From contig NC_061785.1 of assembly GCF_022458985.1 (NCBI RefSeq), positions 1,605,816-1,669,815 on the forward strand: a stretch of DNA of 64,000 nucleotides, read 5' to 3'. Below are positions 47,235 through 64,000 of the stretch, piece after piece. A program made the translations under genes and the position numbers. The DNA comes from Mugil cephalus (Eukaryota; Chordata; Actinopteri; Mugiliformes; Mugilidae). Below the pieces are notes generated by a model. That model was not told where the DNA came from, ran no database searches, and was given only the letters and a program-made list of their open reading frames with translations. Within the stretch, counting starts at the first letter, position 1, and each line of letters starts with the position of its first letter.

Positions 47235-48056
47235 GCCCAGAACCAGGAACCAGGAACCAGGTGTACGAGGGACCATCACCTGTCTGACTAGGCCCCGCCC
47301 CCAGAGAGTGAGCATCCAATCAGAGCTAGCTGAAGTTATGATGATTTCTCAACTCTCTGAACGAGACGGAGCTGGTTCTAATTAATTTAATTTAATTTAA
47401 TTATTCCAGTTGTTTCATTCCAGTCAGCCAGATGGAAACGGGTTTCCTCTCAGCTTTTCTTCGTCTTTTAGAGTTTTATATTTGCGTTTAGTCGCCTCCT
47501 GTTTTCTTTTCTCCACCTGATGTAGCCAACCAATCAGAGCTAAGAATGATAATGTGGCGATGACTCTCTAGAAACGCCTTAATCGCTGTTCTTCCTTTAA
47601 AGTTATTTCCTGTCACAACAGACCAGACTTTCAACACCGTACATTTGTCACCGCAATAAGCCCCGCCCCCAATCGATCTGATTGGCTGATCCTTCCTGGT
47701 ATTGGCTCAAATGAGTTTTTCTTTGAATGAACATTGGTGGAAACGTGTTGATGTCTGAGATAGGTGAAATGCAGTGAGGCTTCACTCTGTCGCTCTGTTT
47801 TTTTTTAGGGAACTGAGCCGTTAATCTCAGTAAGAATGAGGGTTTTTATTATTATTTTTAATTGTGGTTCTGATTCAGGTCAAAGCAGCTTTATTTAATT
47901 TATTCTGATTTCATCATCAAGGGTTTGATTTTCTGCCTTGTTTTTGGTGAGGATTTTCACAATAACCTGCAGTTTGTACTTCTGTGTTGAGTTAATGCTG
48001 TTTCCTCTTCGGTTTCTCCAGCTGCTTCTTCATCTCCGTGACTTTTGAAGTCATAG

Positions 48057-49006
48057 GAAGCAGGAAGTAGAAACAGAAATGAACCAGACTGGTTAAAAAA
48101 AAAAAGACACGGCGCCACCTAGTGTTTGGGTGGAGTTGTTACAGAGTGAACCAGACTCACCCACATTCAGCCCAGTTTCAGGACCAGTAACACAACAGAA
48201 TAATAACCGAGAAGTAACGACAACTTCAGATTTATTCTATTTGTCAATTTGTTTTAGTGCAAAGAAGAACAAGGAAATGTTTATATTTAATAAAATATCC
48301 TTTTAAAAATGTCTGTCTGGTCCTGGTCTCAGTGGATAAATTACCAATAGAAGTTATTTTCATTGATAAACTGCCTTGTCTTCATATGTTACTTCTGAAA
48401 TTCATGCTACTAGGGCCCAGATTAAGCCTCAGTAGAACTTTAGTGTCTCATTTCTAGTACTACAGGACTAGACCAGTAACAATAACATAGAACACAAGGC
48501 AGCTTTTTAGTGTAAATAACTTCTGTCTCTAATTTATCCACTGGTTTATTCAGAGAAGTGGACAGAACACAGCGCTGAGACCAGGACTAAACAGACCCAG
48601 GACTAAACAGACCCAGGACTAAACAGACCAGGACTAAACAGACCCAGGACTAAACAGACCCAGGACTAGACAGACCAGGACTAAACAGACCCAGGACTAA
48701 ACAGACCAGGACTGTTGTTTTAATTAATAAAGTTCATTTTTAAAGAATATTTTATTAAATATAAACATTCTCCTAATGTCCCTGTTCTTCTTAGCTCTAA
48801 AACAAATGGAATAAATCTGGGGTTTTATTTGGTCCCCTGAACTAAAATGAGTTAGACCCCCCCTCGGTTTATGGTCCGTGGGCCTTCGATTTTTGGCTGG
48901 TTTGACTCATTTCTAGTCTGTCTCGCTCTGTAGTAACTCCACTCAAACACTAGGTGGCGCTGTGTCTTTTTTTGTTGTTGTTATTGTTTCTACTTCCTGT
49001 TTCTTT
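48057..49006. mobile_element. Long inverted-repeat (foldback-like) element
   Basis: Left arm 48,060-48,335 and right arm 48,725-49,004 are inverted copies. CAGGAAGTAGAAACA, the stretch GCGCCACCTAGTGTTTG, and GTTTATATTTAATAAAATAT occur in both, on opposite strands. The centre (48,577-48,716) is a minisatellite. It could be a non-autonomous DNA transposon or two inverted copies of one repeat. Related copies lie at 60,591-60,720 and 60,795-60,960 in pten intron 2. Confidence 0.7.
48577..48716. repeat. Minisatellite (CCAGGACTAAACAGAC)
   Basis: Eight to nine units of 15-16 bp in the centre of the inverted-repeat element. Confidence 0.9.
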
Positions 49007-49396
49007 AAACCACCTCAGTTAACAATTCTTTATTGATCCAAAACCATTAGAAAATGATGGAGATGGAGAAGCAGCTGTAGACACTAAAGAGGACAGAGTC
49101 TGCACCAACCACAGCTCTAGTGGTTTTATTTCTGGGCGCTAAACGTTAGGCTCTACGTTAGCTTAACGCTGAAGTATAACCTGGGTTTGACTCCAGATCT
49201 GAACGGGTTTCATTCGTTAGTTTTTAACTGAAATGGTGCTTCTTGTTCTTCTTCCTTAAAACGTGGGGGTGCCAAATGTTTTGTTGTTTAAAAGCTTTAA
49301 TAAACATCTTTCTCAGTTAAAACCGGACGCTGCTCTTTATTTTTAATTCTAATTATCATTCATTTGTAATATTTAGACACGTGTTGGTTCAACCAG

Positions 49397-49402
49397 TTTA
49401 TT
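49397..49402 (-). terminator. atad1 polyadenylation signal
   Basis: TTTATT on the plus strand (AATAAA on the minus strand), about 980 bp after the atad1 stop codon. It lies within 100 bp of the minpp1 signal at 49,299, so the two 3' ends nearly touch. Confidence 0.5.
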
Positions 49403-50088
49403 GAGTCATAACTTCACAAGCAACAACACGGTAAAAAAAAATCCTGCTGTATTCAGACGCTGTGGTTTCCAGACGAAACGACCGCGGGTCAATAAGGCAG
49501 AAGGTTCATTTAAAAAAGCTCCTGGATCAGCTGCAGGTTTTACGTCCTGCAGCCAAGCTTCACTAGAAACCACAGATCACACCCGTCATTCAATCATCAC
49601 GACAAAAAACTAAAATAAAAAAAAGAAGAATAAAGTACACTTCATGAAAAACAGAAAGGAAGACGTCCCCGACCCACTCACACAGATCCTCCTCCGTTTA
49701 CAGCAAAACTCTTTACAAAGAACAAACGTTTATTAGTCAAACATTTCCAAAGAATTCCCTCCAGTATTTTAACTTCGAGGTTCGAAGCAGCAGATCTGTT
49801 GAACATGCACGAATAAATAAAAAGAATAAACCAGCAGAACTTTAAATAAAAACTAAAGGTTCCAATAAATTATCAGTTTTTCTTGATAATATCGATAACG
49901 TTGCTTCAATGAGATTATAAGTAAATTTCAAATAATTAGTTTTTAACATTATTTACTGGTGGTTAAACTACAGGTTGTGTTTGGTGGGTTGTCACATATA
50001 AAAAGTCTCTCAAACTGTTACAGCAGCCGAGGCTCATGGGAACTGTAGGACTTCATCAGAACAAACTGAACGGAAATCTCTCTCTACA

Positions 50089-50093
<5 letters not shown>

Positions 50094-50146
<53 letters not shown>
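50094..50146. repeat. (TA)n microsatellite in the atad1 3' UTR
   Basis: About 26 TA units between the atad1 stop (50,384) and its candidate poly(A) signal. Confidence 0.9.
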
Positions 50147-50149
<3 letters not shown>

Positions 50150-50383
50150 CAGATATGTGGCATTAACGTGGCTCAGAACGGACGTGAAGAAACTTTAGCT
50201 TTTTAAAAGTAAACTAACTTATTGTGACTTTATTTACAGGGAAACCAGCAGCGAAGCACGAGATGTTTTCATGAAGTTTTTTAGTATTTCTTTGTCTCTG
50301 GATTCCTCTGGACTCTTGGTCTTTAAATAAAAACAAGGAGCAGTGGCACATGTTGAACAGATTGAAACTCGTCGTGGTGTTTT

Positions 50384-53300
50384 TTAGTCCAGGGCGGCGT
50401 GCAGCAGGGCGCCGTGTCCTCCCGCCGCCGTCTTGGACTTCTTCATCTTCCCGATGGCTCTCTCCATGTCGTCCTGGTGGATCGGACGGATGAAGTCCTC
50501 TGATGCACTGAGGACAAACAGAGACGCTTATTAACACACAGACATGTGGGAAAAACCGGCCAGCAGGCTAACAGCTAACGGCTAACGGCTAACTAGCCGA
50601 GCCAACAGCAGCGGGTTCTGTTGACTTTTAATCAGATTAATCTCAGTGTTGCTGCGGATTCATTTAATTAAACTCAATTAAATATCGGTCATTTTTAACC
50701 TTCACAACCAATAAGAACAAAAGTCTCCTTTTCTCATTTATTCTTTTAATAATTTAGTTATTGATATATGATATTTGCTTTCATATTTTGCAAAGGTATT
50801 TTTTTTTTTATCAGATTTTAATGTTTTACACAGTGTAACCTGAATAGTCACATTCTTACCATTGAAGGACAAAGAGTCGCGTACTAATTACTGAGCCAAA
50901 GTGCAGCTTGAACTGCAGTTTCAATATATTTTATTTTATGAGACACTACAAAAAATAAAAATGCTACTTATCATTGATGTAATAATCCCCCCAAAGAAAA
51001 TCCACTTTGCATTTAGATCATTGAAAATATTTAAAATTCTGTGTTTTCTTGTTAGTTTTTTGCGTTGCCGTCACAAACACTGGCATAAAGAGTTAAGAGT
51101 CACAAAGGAATCAAACTTTTGGTTTTTACGATTAGTACTGAAGTGGATTAAAGGGTTTATGTGCAAGAAAAGTTAACATGTTCTATTTTTAGGGTGTTTT
51201 TGAAGCACACTTTTGTTTTTGACACTTTTGTCCCTTAATGGAAACAACGTAACTATTTTAAAATCATGTTTAATCCGTTGATCTATCGATTAACAGACTC
51301 CAGACAGAAGAGAATATATCTGCACTAACGTGTTCATTAAACACCTTCAACTACTTTTAGTGTCTTTCTTTGTCCACCATGTGTCCTCATTGTGTCCCTG
51401 TTGCTACGGAGACAAACTAACTTGTGGACATTGTCCAACCAGAGCAGAGCTGACGCTTCTTATTGAGAACAGTGTCTCCCAGTGAACAGTGGCTGCAGGA
51501 GTGGACACATATTAGCAGCAGCATTGGCAGCTTGTCTTTGTCTTGGTTTGTCTTGGTTTGTCTCCAGCTGTTAGCCGCGTTAGCCCAAGTGCTAGCAGAA
51601 TCCCCGGCTAACGTATGCTTGGCTTGGTTCATGTGCTGTTTGAAGCTGGAAAGAAAACTCCTTCCTGCAGAGTGTGATGATACTTTATGTGTCTCCACTG
51701 GTCCCTCTTGGTGTCTTTGTCCTCAGATGTCCCATGGAGAGGACCAACGTGCTGTTTAGCATCTTACATCTTTATGGGTTGGTTCTGCTGCCTGTCACTA
51801 CTGGATCAGCTGGTGCTAACGCTAACGCTACTTGGACAAACTGAGACACGTTCACAGTGGTTCTGCTGCAGACGCTTCGCTGGGTTCATGATGGTGGACG
51901 AGTCCTGGTTCGGTCTGAGACAGACCTGGTTCACATGTTACCGGGTCGGTTTTACTTTTACCTGTCGTTCTGAGAGTGGACGAAGTCTCGGACACAGAGC
52001 AGGGCGGCGTCGCGACACATCTCTCTGAGGTCACTTCCTGAGAATCCTTCCGTTTCCTTGGCAACGCTGACGAGGTTGACGGACGAGTCCACCTGCAGAG
52101 AGAGAGAGAGAGTCAGGGCGACCGATCAGGACGTCGTCCAGGTCACGGTTTATCTGAGACTAAAGCCTTATTCACAAGGGACTAGTTCTACCTGGGACCT
52201 GGTCCAGATATGACCCCCCTACATCTGAGTTTCATAAATATACTTCATATTGTTCTATTTTTTCTTATTTCTTCCTTAACATGTCTTGAACTTGTCACAA
52301 AGTTTTGTGAATCTCCTGTGAAGTGGACTCACGCTCTCGTTCTCCAGGATCAGTCTGAGGATCTGCTCTCGCTGCCTCATACTCTGCAGGAAATTAAAAA
52401 ACAAAAAGCATTTGTTGTTGTTGTTGTTGTTGTTGTTGTTCTGATCCTGCTGTGTGAGTGTTTCCGTTCCGTGGGGACACATACGGGCTGGTTGATGTGG
52501 AACCTGGTGGGCATCCTCCTCAGGATGGCAGAGTCCAGGTCCTGGGGACGGTTGGTGGCTCCCATGATGATGACCTGGCGACCACAAGACAGATGAGAAG
52601 TTAACGAGGGTCTCGTCAGATCTGGAGAACCACCTGAAGCTTTAAGAGGCCCTGGAGGCCCTGGAGGGCCCTGGAGGGCCCTGGAGGGCCCTGGGGGGCC
52701 GGTTACCTGACAGTGGTGGTCCGTGTCCAGTCCGTCCCACAGACTCATGAACTGGGCCTTCATCATGGCCGTGGCCTCGTGGTCCGAGCTGGAGCGACTC
52801 CTCAGGAACGAGTCTGAAAGAATAAGGTAGGCCACACCCCTTTATTAGCCACTCCCATTAGTACCCAGGGTTCCTGCACTGATGAAATTTAAGACCCTTT
52901 TAAGACTTTATGGGTTAAATCTAAGACTTTTCTAGACATTTTAAGACTTCACAGATTAAACTTAAAACCCTTCAGGACTTTTTAAGACCATTATAGATTA
53001 AATTTAAGACTTTAAGACACTTGTAAAGACCATTATGGGATACATTTAAGACCTACACGAAGTAAACCAAAAGGAAATAAGAGAACCGTAATTATTTTCA
53101 AACGACATGGATCTAACTATGTGTTAAACACAAAGTCGATGAAGCGGTAAACGGCCGTAACGATTTGTTAAATTTGCGTTAATTTTTCCAGCCTTAGTTT
53201 TAATAAATAGTAATAATTGGAGTTTCTCACCGATCTCGTCGATGAAGATGATGGACGGCTGCAGTTTGACGGCCAGCGTGAACACGGCTGCCGCCAGCTT

Positions 53301-54959
53301 CTGGGACTCTCCGTACCATTTGTCCGTCAACGTGCTCGGCTGCAGGTTGATGAAGCGAAACCCCGCCTCCTTGGCCGTTGCCTTGGCGATGAGGGTCTTA
53401 CCGCATCCTGGAGGCCCGTACAGCAGCACGCCTGTTGCCACGACAACGTTACGATTACGGTTCCGGTGTTTCCAGCATTTCATTTATTTATCACGTCTTC
53501 TTAATGAATTGACCTCTGACCTTTTGGAGGCTGCAGCAGTCTGGAGCCCTGGAACAGGTGTCTCTTCTGAACAGGTAGGATCACCGTCTCCTTTAACTCT
53601 GTGATCACCTCGTCCAGACCGGCGATGTCCCGCCACGTGATCTGAAACGAACCGGATGCTAAAACCTGGACCACCTGTTTGCACCTAGCGCACAAATTCA
53701 GTTTTTATGTGACAACGTGCACAAATATTAATCAGTGTCTGCAACGTCTGCACCGGATTTAGCAGAACGCAAATTTCCATGTGTAGTCTGAGATAAAAAC
53801 ACAAAACAACATCCAACACAGACCCACAGGACGCACAAAGATGCATACGACACCACGCTACAAGCAACACACAAATGCTACACATAAAACACAATCTAAT
53901 GTGCTCTTAGTGTAAAGTGCAGGTTGCACCTTAGAATGGTGTGAGAATGCTTGCATTCACTAAAGCCTACACAAAGTGCCCATAAAATAATTAAAATTAC
54001 AATGTGAAGTGCCAATAAAGTTATCAAAACGCACAGTGTGCAGGTAACGACAACGTGAAGTGGAAATGAAACACAGCAAGGTAAACAGAGTTATCTGTTT
54101 CTATGAGTCTATCACTGTTCGTTAACAGGGTTCAGGTCGCCTCATTGTTCCCCCCGTTCATGAAAACGTTCAGTCACCTGCATGGTCAGAGGATCCACCA
54201 GGTGAGCTGCGATGCTCATCTCGTACTCGGACAGCTTCACGTTTTTAACTCCAATCTGACGCATCAGTTTCTCTGCCTGAAAAAACAAAACAAAAGACAT
54301 GAAACAAACACGATAATATGCTAATAATTAATAATAGGAAAGTAATTCAGTGAAGTCTTTCTGATCTTACGGATCAATCGTATGATTATGTTAAAGTTTG
54401 AATCGTCATTCATAGATTTAACCTTCATTTTTTATTACTGACAATAAGAAAAACTACAGTTATGAATTGAGTCAGTCTGGTTGGAGGTGACACTGTCATA
54501 CTGTATATTTTTGTTCTGTCTTTCACATTTCAGTAGATTTAACCTTGAATTAAATGTTGGAGTTATGGTGGAACTTATGGTTATTATTTAGTGGAAAGTT
54601 GACCAGAGGATTAATTAACTTAGTGGATAAGTTTGTTTGTTTCTGTTGATTATTACTAGTTTTTATTTAATCTTAAAGTTTGGGAGTGGGATGTTTGGTG
54701 CGGATGAGTTGACTGATTTTAAAACAAGAACAACAAGTTTATTGAAACTAATTAAATGTTTTGCTGACAGGAGAAAACTTGTCACCTGTTTCTGAGCCTC
54801 CACCTTCTGCTTCCTGGTCGGGTCGATGGCGTCCACCATCCACTTGATGGTGAAGTAGGTGACGGCTCCGAATATGGTGAGTCTGAAGAGGAGGCCGATG
54901 ACCTCGTTCCTGCCCAGAGGACGGGCGATGTTTTCAGTGGGGACTTCCCTCAGCACCAT
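50384..54959 (-). CDS. atad1: Outer mitochondrial transmembrane helix translocase, ATAD1/Msp1-type AAA ATPase
   Basis: Nine coding exons on the minus strand: 54959-54786, 54276-54178, 53641-53521, 53431-53231, 52813-52707, 52574-52485, 52383-52333, 52092-51962 and 50507-50384; 365 aa (human 361). It is an AAA ATPase that pulls mislocalised tail-anchored proteins out of the outer mitochondrial and peroxisomal membranes; in neurons it also acts on AMPA-receptor complexes. Seen in the sequence: an N-terminal membrane helix ([14 protein letters not shown], about 27-40), Walker A GPPGCGKT (137-144), pore loop with KWYGES, Walker B IIFIDE (192-197), the [13 protein letters not shown] segment, and C-terminal [11 protein letters not shown] non-coding first exon ends at 55,912. 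The start follows human alignment ([17 protein letters not shown]). Introns contain several repeats. Strong call. Confidence 0.96.
51335..51870 (+). repeat. Dispersed repeat in the last atad1 intron
   Basis: Fullest copy of the CCAGCTGTTAGC family also seen at 481-690, 10,390-10,545, 18,945-19,276 and 38,535-38,757. No coding domain recognised. Confidence 0.6.
52415..52440. repeat. (TTG)n microsatellite in an atad1 intron
   Basis: Nine GTT units, 30 bp upstream of the 51-nt exon on the minus strand. Confidence 0.85.
52646..52700. repeat. GC-rich minisatellite (GGCCCTGGAGG)
   Basis: Five to six 10-11-bp units of GGCCCTGGAG immediately inside the atad1 intron that starts at 52,706. Confidence 0.85.
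52880..53060. repeat. TTTAAGACTTT-type repeat tract
   Basis: Degenerate units around 'taagacttttaagaccattatagattaaattt' in an atad1 intron. Confidence 0.6.
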
Positions 54960-55911
54960 CGTCAGACTCTTTCGTTTCTCTGACAAAGGTGTAGACAAAA
55001 ATAACTTTACTTTCACTTTTACAGTAGTTTCACTTTTTTGCTTGAGAACAACAATGCATTTTAATAAACACTTAAACTGTCAGATTTATCATGTCTCACT
55101 CATTCAAGAAACTAAACTCTTCAGCTCTTTCACCACTTACTTCATTTTGGAGACAGGTTGTATTAACAGTTTCATTAAAAAGGAGGCAACTGTAAATTTA
55201 CTTAGAATTTAAAAAGTAAAGGGTAAAATCTCTCCACCCGAATTAAAAGTCAGATCCTGGTTGATAGTTTCTTGCAAGTTTCACTCCTTCAGTGCCGTGT
55301 TTCTAACTGGATGCAAGGAAACCGTAAATTGACAAATATCTCCGTTGAGTCTGGTGGGATCTCTTTTCGTGAAAGGCCTTCAACTTTCCCCGATAATAGT
55401 ATTCTTTGGTCTTCTGGATTGAAGCCGAATTGGAAAGCATCTCTTATTAAATATTTCCCCGTGCTCGGTGACCTTTTTTAAAATCTTAGCGTCTTTAATA
55501 AAAAGCGAACAAGTTTAAAAGTGTGCAGGTTTTAAAAGGAGTCTGGCTGGACCCTAAAGCGAGTCATTCCCCTCAGCACCGGGGCTGTCGCTGACACAAG
55601 TCCCCCAGCTGCTCCTCCTGATTTCGGAGGAGATTCTTGACACCTCCCCTGTTCCTCCTGCAGGTCCTCGGACTCCCCCTCATGTGCGGGACTGTCCGGG
55701 GATTTCATTATAAACTCGGAAGCTCTGTTGGGGCTCCTAGCCTTAGCTTTAGCATTAGCTTGACCTTCTGTGCTCCCCGGCAGTAACGGACTACATGCTC
55801 CCCGGATAACGAGGCAGATAAATCCCGCTGAGAAGACACCGACAGCTTCGGTCAAACCGAGAGACGACAACGTGAGAAACTAATTAATTATCCGGTAAAA
55901 ACAACTCTCAC

Positions 55912-55990
55912 CTCCTGTCACGTCCGGCAGCCACACTTCCTGGGTTTCTTCTTCGGTGGTCGATTACGGGTTGTCTTCTTGTCACGGTCT
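55912..55990 (-). promoter_or_regulatory. atad1 non-coding first exon and promoter
   Basis: A GTGAGAG donor on the minus strand at 55,911 follows CGTGACAGGAG. An ETS-type CCAGGAAGTG lies within the exon (about 55,932-55,941). The coding exon acceptor is just above 54,979. The exact transcription start is not determined; the right limit is approximate. Confidence 0.5.
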
Positions 55991-56117
55991 ACTTTTTTTT
56001 TTTTTTTAATTTATTTATTTACGACTCACTACCGCCACCTACGTGATGAGCTGCAGATGCACCTTTATTAATGAGCACACTCGGTAAGAAATTACCAATG
56101 AAACTTCCACCAACAGT

Positions 56118-56119
56118 TT

Positions 56120-56175
<56 letters not shown>

Positions 56176-56176
56176 T
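56118..56176. repeat. (CTTT)n microsatellite
   Basis: About 14 CTTT units. Confidence 0.95.
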
Positions 56177-57379
56177 TTTCTTTTTTTAAAGTGTAATTGT
56201 CTTTCAAAAATAATTTTAGCCTCATAATGTCCCACCGTGGAAAACCTACTATAATAAATCAGAAACGTCAACCATGAGAACAACATTATTGACGTTCCCT
56301 ATCCCCCCAAAATAAAAGAAAATCCACTCTAAATTATATTTAATCTTCGGAAATGTCCACGCGAGAAGATTGTCGAAGTTATTGTTAACATTGGCGTTGT
56401 AAAAAAAAAAAAAAAAAATTTTTTTTTCTTCTTTAGATAGGAGGTGTGTTTGGTTTCATATTATTTGGATTTGTAGTATTTGCATTACCGATGTAGTTGT
56501 TGTATATCTAATGTTTGTTTGTCGAATAAAAAAAAAAATGGAAAAAAGAAGAAAAAGGCGAACATCCGGAAAAGAGAGCGAGGTGTGTTCAGGGGTCGTA
56601 GATCGTCAGAGTATCTGTAATGTCTGTACTGATGGGATGCTGAAGGTGTCGCTGTAACTCAGGTGGTGCAGTGAGGAGTTCCGTCGGGGAAGCTTGTTTT
56701 ACTTTTATAAAAGACGTCTTCACCGCCGCCTTGACTGAGCTCTTCAAAGAGTTCCCGTCAGTCCCAGTTCATAAAAAAGTTACGGGGTTTACGGCAGTAA
56801 GCAAACACAACTTTCGTGAAGATGATGAAACTCCGGGTAAAACATGCACATGCGCCGAAGAGTTCATTATGTAACATCCGTTGGTTGCCATGTTGGGAAA
56901 TATGCCCCGCTGACGTTAGTTCATTTTTTTTTCTTGTGAAGGAGTTTGGGAAATGAAGGAGGATTCCAAAGAACCTGGCAACCAACTAGCAGCCGGTGAC
57001 GTAACCCTGTACACATTATATATTTATTTACTTTTATTTTATGTCTTACAATCAGGCTTCTATAAGTACATTTCTTGTAATAAAATAAATTTATAATAAG
57101 TTCCATTTATTATGAAAAAAACATTTAAATTTAAACAAGGAATTAAAGTATAAAGATAAAATAAATAAAATTGTTTGCATCAATAATCATAAATCTAGTT
57201 TTATTTTTAGATTTACAATCAGGCTTCTATAATTCATAATAAATTACATTCATTATAAATGCTTTTAAACTTTCATTTTTAATATAAAATTGAATTGGTT
57301 CACACAAATAAAAATACACAAATAATAATGGAATAACCTTTAATCACGATAAAAGAAAAACAATAAAAGATCAGTAAAA

Positions 57380-57510
57380 ACAACAGGCCTGTTAACTGTC
57401 AAATCAAATCAAATCAAATAAAATCAGACCAATTTATTTAGACTAAGAAAGACTTTAATGATCCACAAGGGAAATTGTTAAGTCACAGCAGCTTAGATGC
57501 ACATAAAAAA
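57380..57510. repeat. Teleost interspersed repeat end
   Basis: AAATC pentamer run followed by GACTTTAATGATCCACAAGG and GAAATTGTTAAGTC, typical of a widespread teleost repeat end. Confidence 0.55.
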
Positions 57511-58009
57511 CCCATTTAAGAACCGAAAGTAAAAAGACAGACAAAATAACATAAAATAAAAATCAAGTAAACTGGAGTGAAATAAAATAAAAATAGTATA
57601 CACAAAAATGTACAGCAGTAGCATCGTAACAAATGTAAAAGATATAGAGATGAATATACATAAGAATAATTAAGGTAGTGTGAATGCGCAAAAGCCATCT
57701 GTTCCAGAAAGATGAGTTGCTGTAAAGTTGCATAGAGTTTGGGATGAATAACATGATCAAGCGTTAACTATGGTGAATAAATCAAGCTTTATTCACCTTT
57801 TGACAAACATAAATTGCATTTATTGCATTTCTACAAATAAATTAAAAGAAGAAGTTAAAATAAAATTATTAAAGTGCCAAATGCAAGATGCATGGTCAGA
57901 TTAAACTATTTAATTTAGATACAGAAGCTCTTATCCAAGAGTGAAAGACATTTTAAATTTTAAATTAAATTAGCTGTCGTGTTTTGGGTCAGTCCTTTAT
58001 TTTTAAAGG

Positions 58010-64000
<5,991 letters not shown>

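Larger units (their letters stand above)
47235..49310 (+). other. minpp1 3' region
   Basis: No further coding signal. It holds an inverted-repeat element (48,057-49,006). AATAAA at 49,299-49,304 is a good poly(A) candidate for the longest form; earlier signals inside the element are possible. Confidence 0.5.

Noticed and set aside
49401-49613. 70-codon plus-strand frame
   Set aside because: It lies antisense in the atad1 3' UTR with no supporting features.
55272-55481. 69-codon frame followed by AATAAA
   Set aside because: It starts with TTG and resembles nothing known; probably part of an intronic repeat.
55532-55870. 112-codon minus-strand frame inside atad1 intron 1, upstream of pten (reminiscent in position of human KLLN)
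   Set aside because: It opens with TTG, the first ATG is more than 50 codons in, composition is typical of CpG-rich DNA, and it shows no resemblance to killin.
56671-56874. 67-codon frame between atad1 and pten
   Set aside because: It begins with GTG, with no ATG near its start and no domain I can name. It is kept only as part of the intergenic description.

Overview
This window is nuclear DNA from a bony fish, most likely a teleost. The evidence is intron-split vertebrate genes, the minpp1, atad1 and pten neighbourhood, a tandem family of microfibril-associated glycoprotein 4 (MFAP4)-like genes, and many teleost-style repeats (tRNA-derived SINE, BEL/Pao and gypsy fossils, L1 and site-specific-type LINEs, long CA and other microsatellites).

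Left part (about 1-42,800): an MFAP4-like array on the + strand. Four copies (A 1425-3889, B 11277-13795, E 26196-31967, F 39477-42000) have the same six coding exons with identical exon lengths (6, 165, 39, 97, 168 and 254 nt), intact splice signals and 242 codons plus stop. Two more are relics: C (only the end of exon 6, about 17,213-17,345) and D (promoter and exon 1, about 19,490-19,870). A+B and E+F belong to two copies of one large block (about 985-14,475 and 25,750-42,767). Each block carries the same BEL/Pao fossil with nested L1 pieces, so that insertion predates the duplication. The spacer at 14.5-25.7 kb holds the relics, a class I ERV fossil, a Tc1-like relic and a SINE. A 3.1 kb minus-strand LINE lies in intron 1 of copy E. 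The four genes are mosaics of each other exon by exon.

Right part (about 43,600-64,000): three conserved single-copy genes. minpp1 (+, 43662-47234, seven coding exons) and atad1 (-, coding 54959 down to 50384, nine coding exons plus an upstream non-coding exon) are convergent, with 3' ends about 100 bp apart near 49.3-49.4 kb. pten (+, starts 58698) runs off the right edge; exons 1-7 are present and match the human exon lengths as I remember them, while exons 8-9 lie outside. papss2, which sits between minpp1 and atad1 in human, is absent from that interval.

How they may work: MFAP4-like proteins are secreted fibrinogen-domain proteins (matrix or innate recognition). MINPP1 removes phosphates from inositol polyphosphates in the secretory pathway. 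ATAD1 is the outer mitochondrial membrane and peroxisome AAA extractase. PTEN is the PIP3 3-phosphatase. The linkage of the last three is conserved vertebrate synteny, not an operon. No rRNA, functional tRNA, CRISPR or bacterial feature was seen. All gene models were deduced by eye from reading frames and splice signals.
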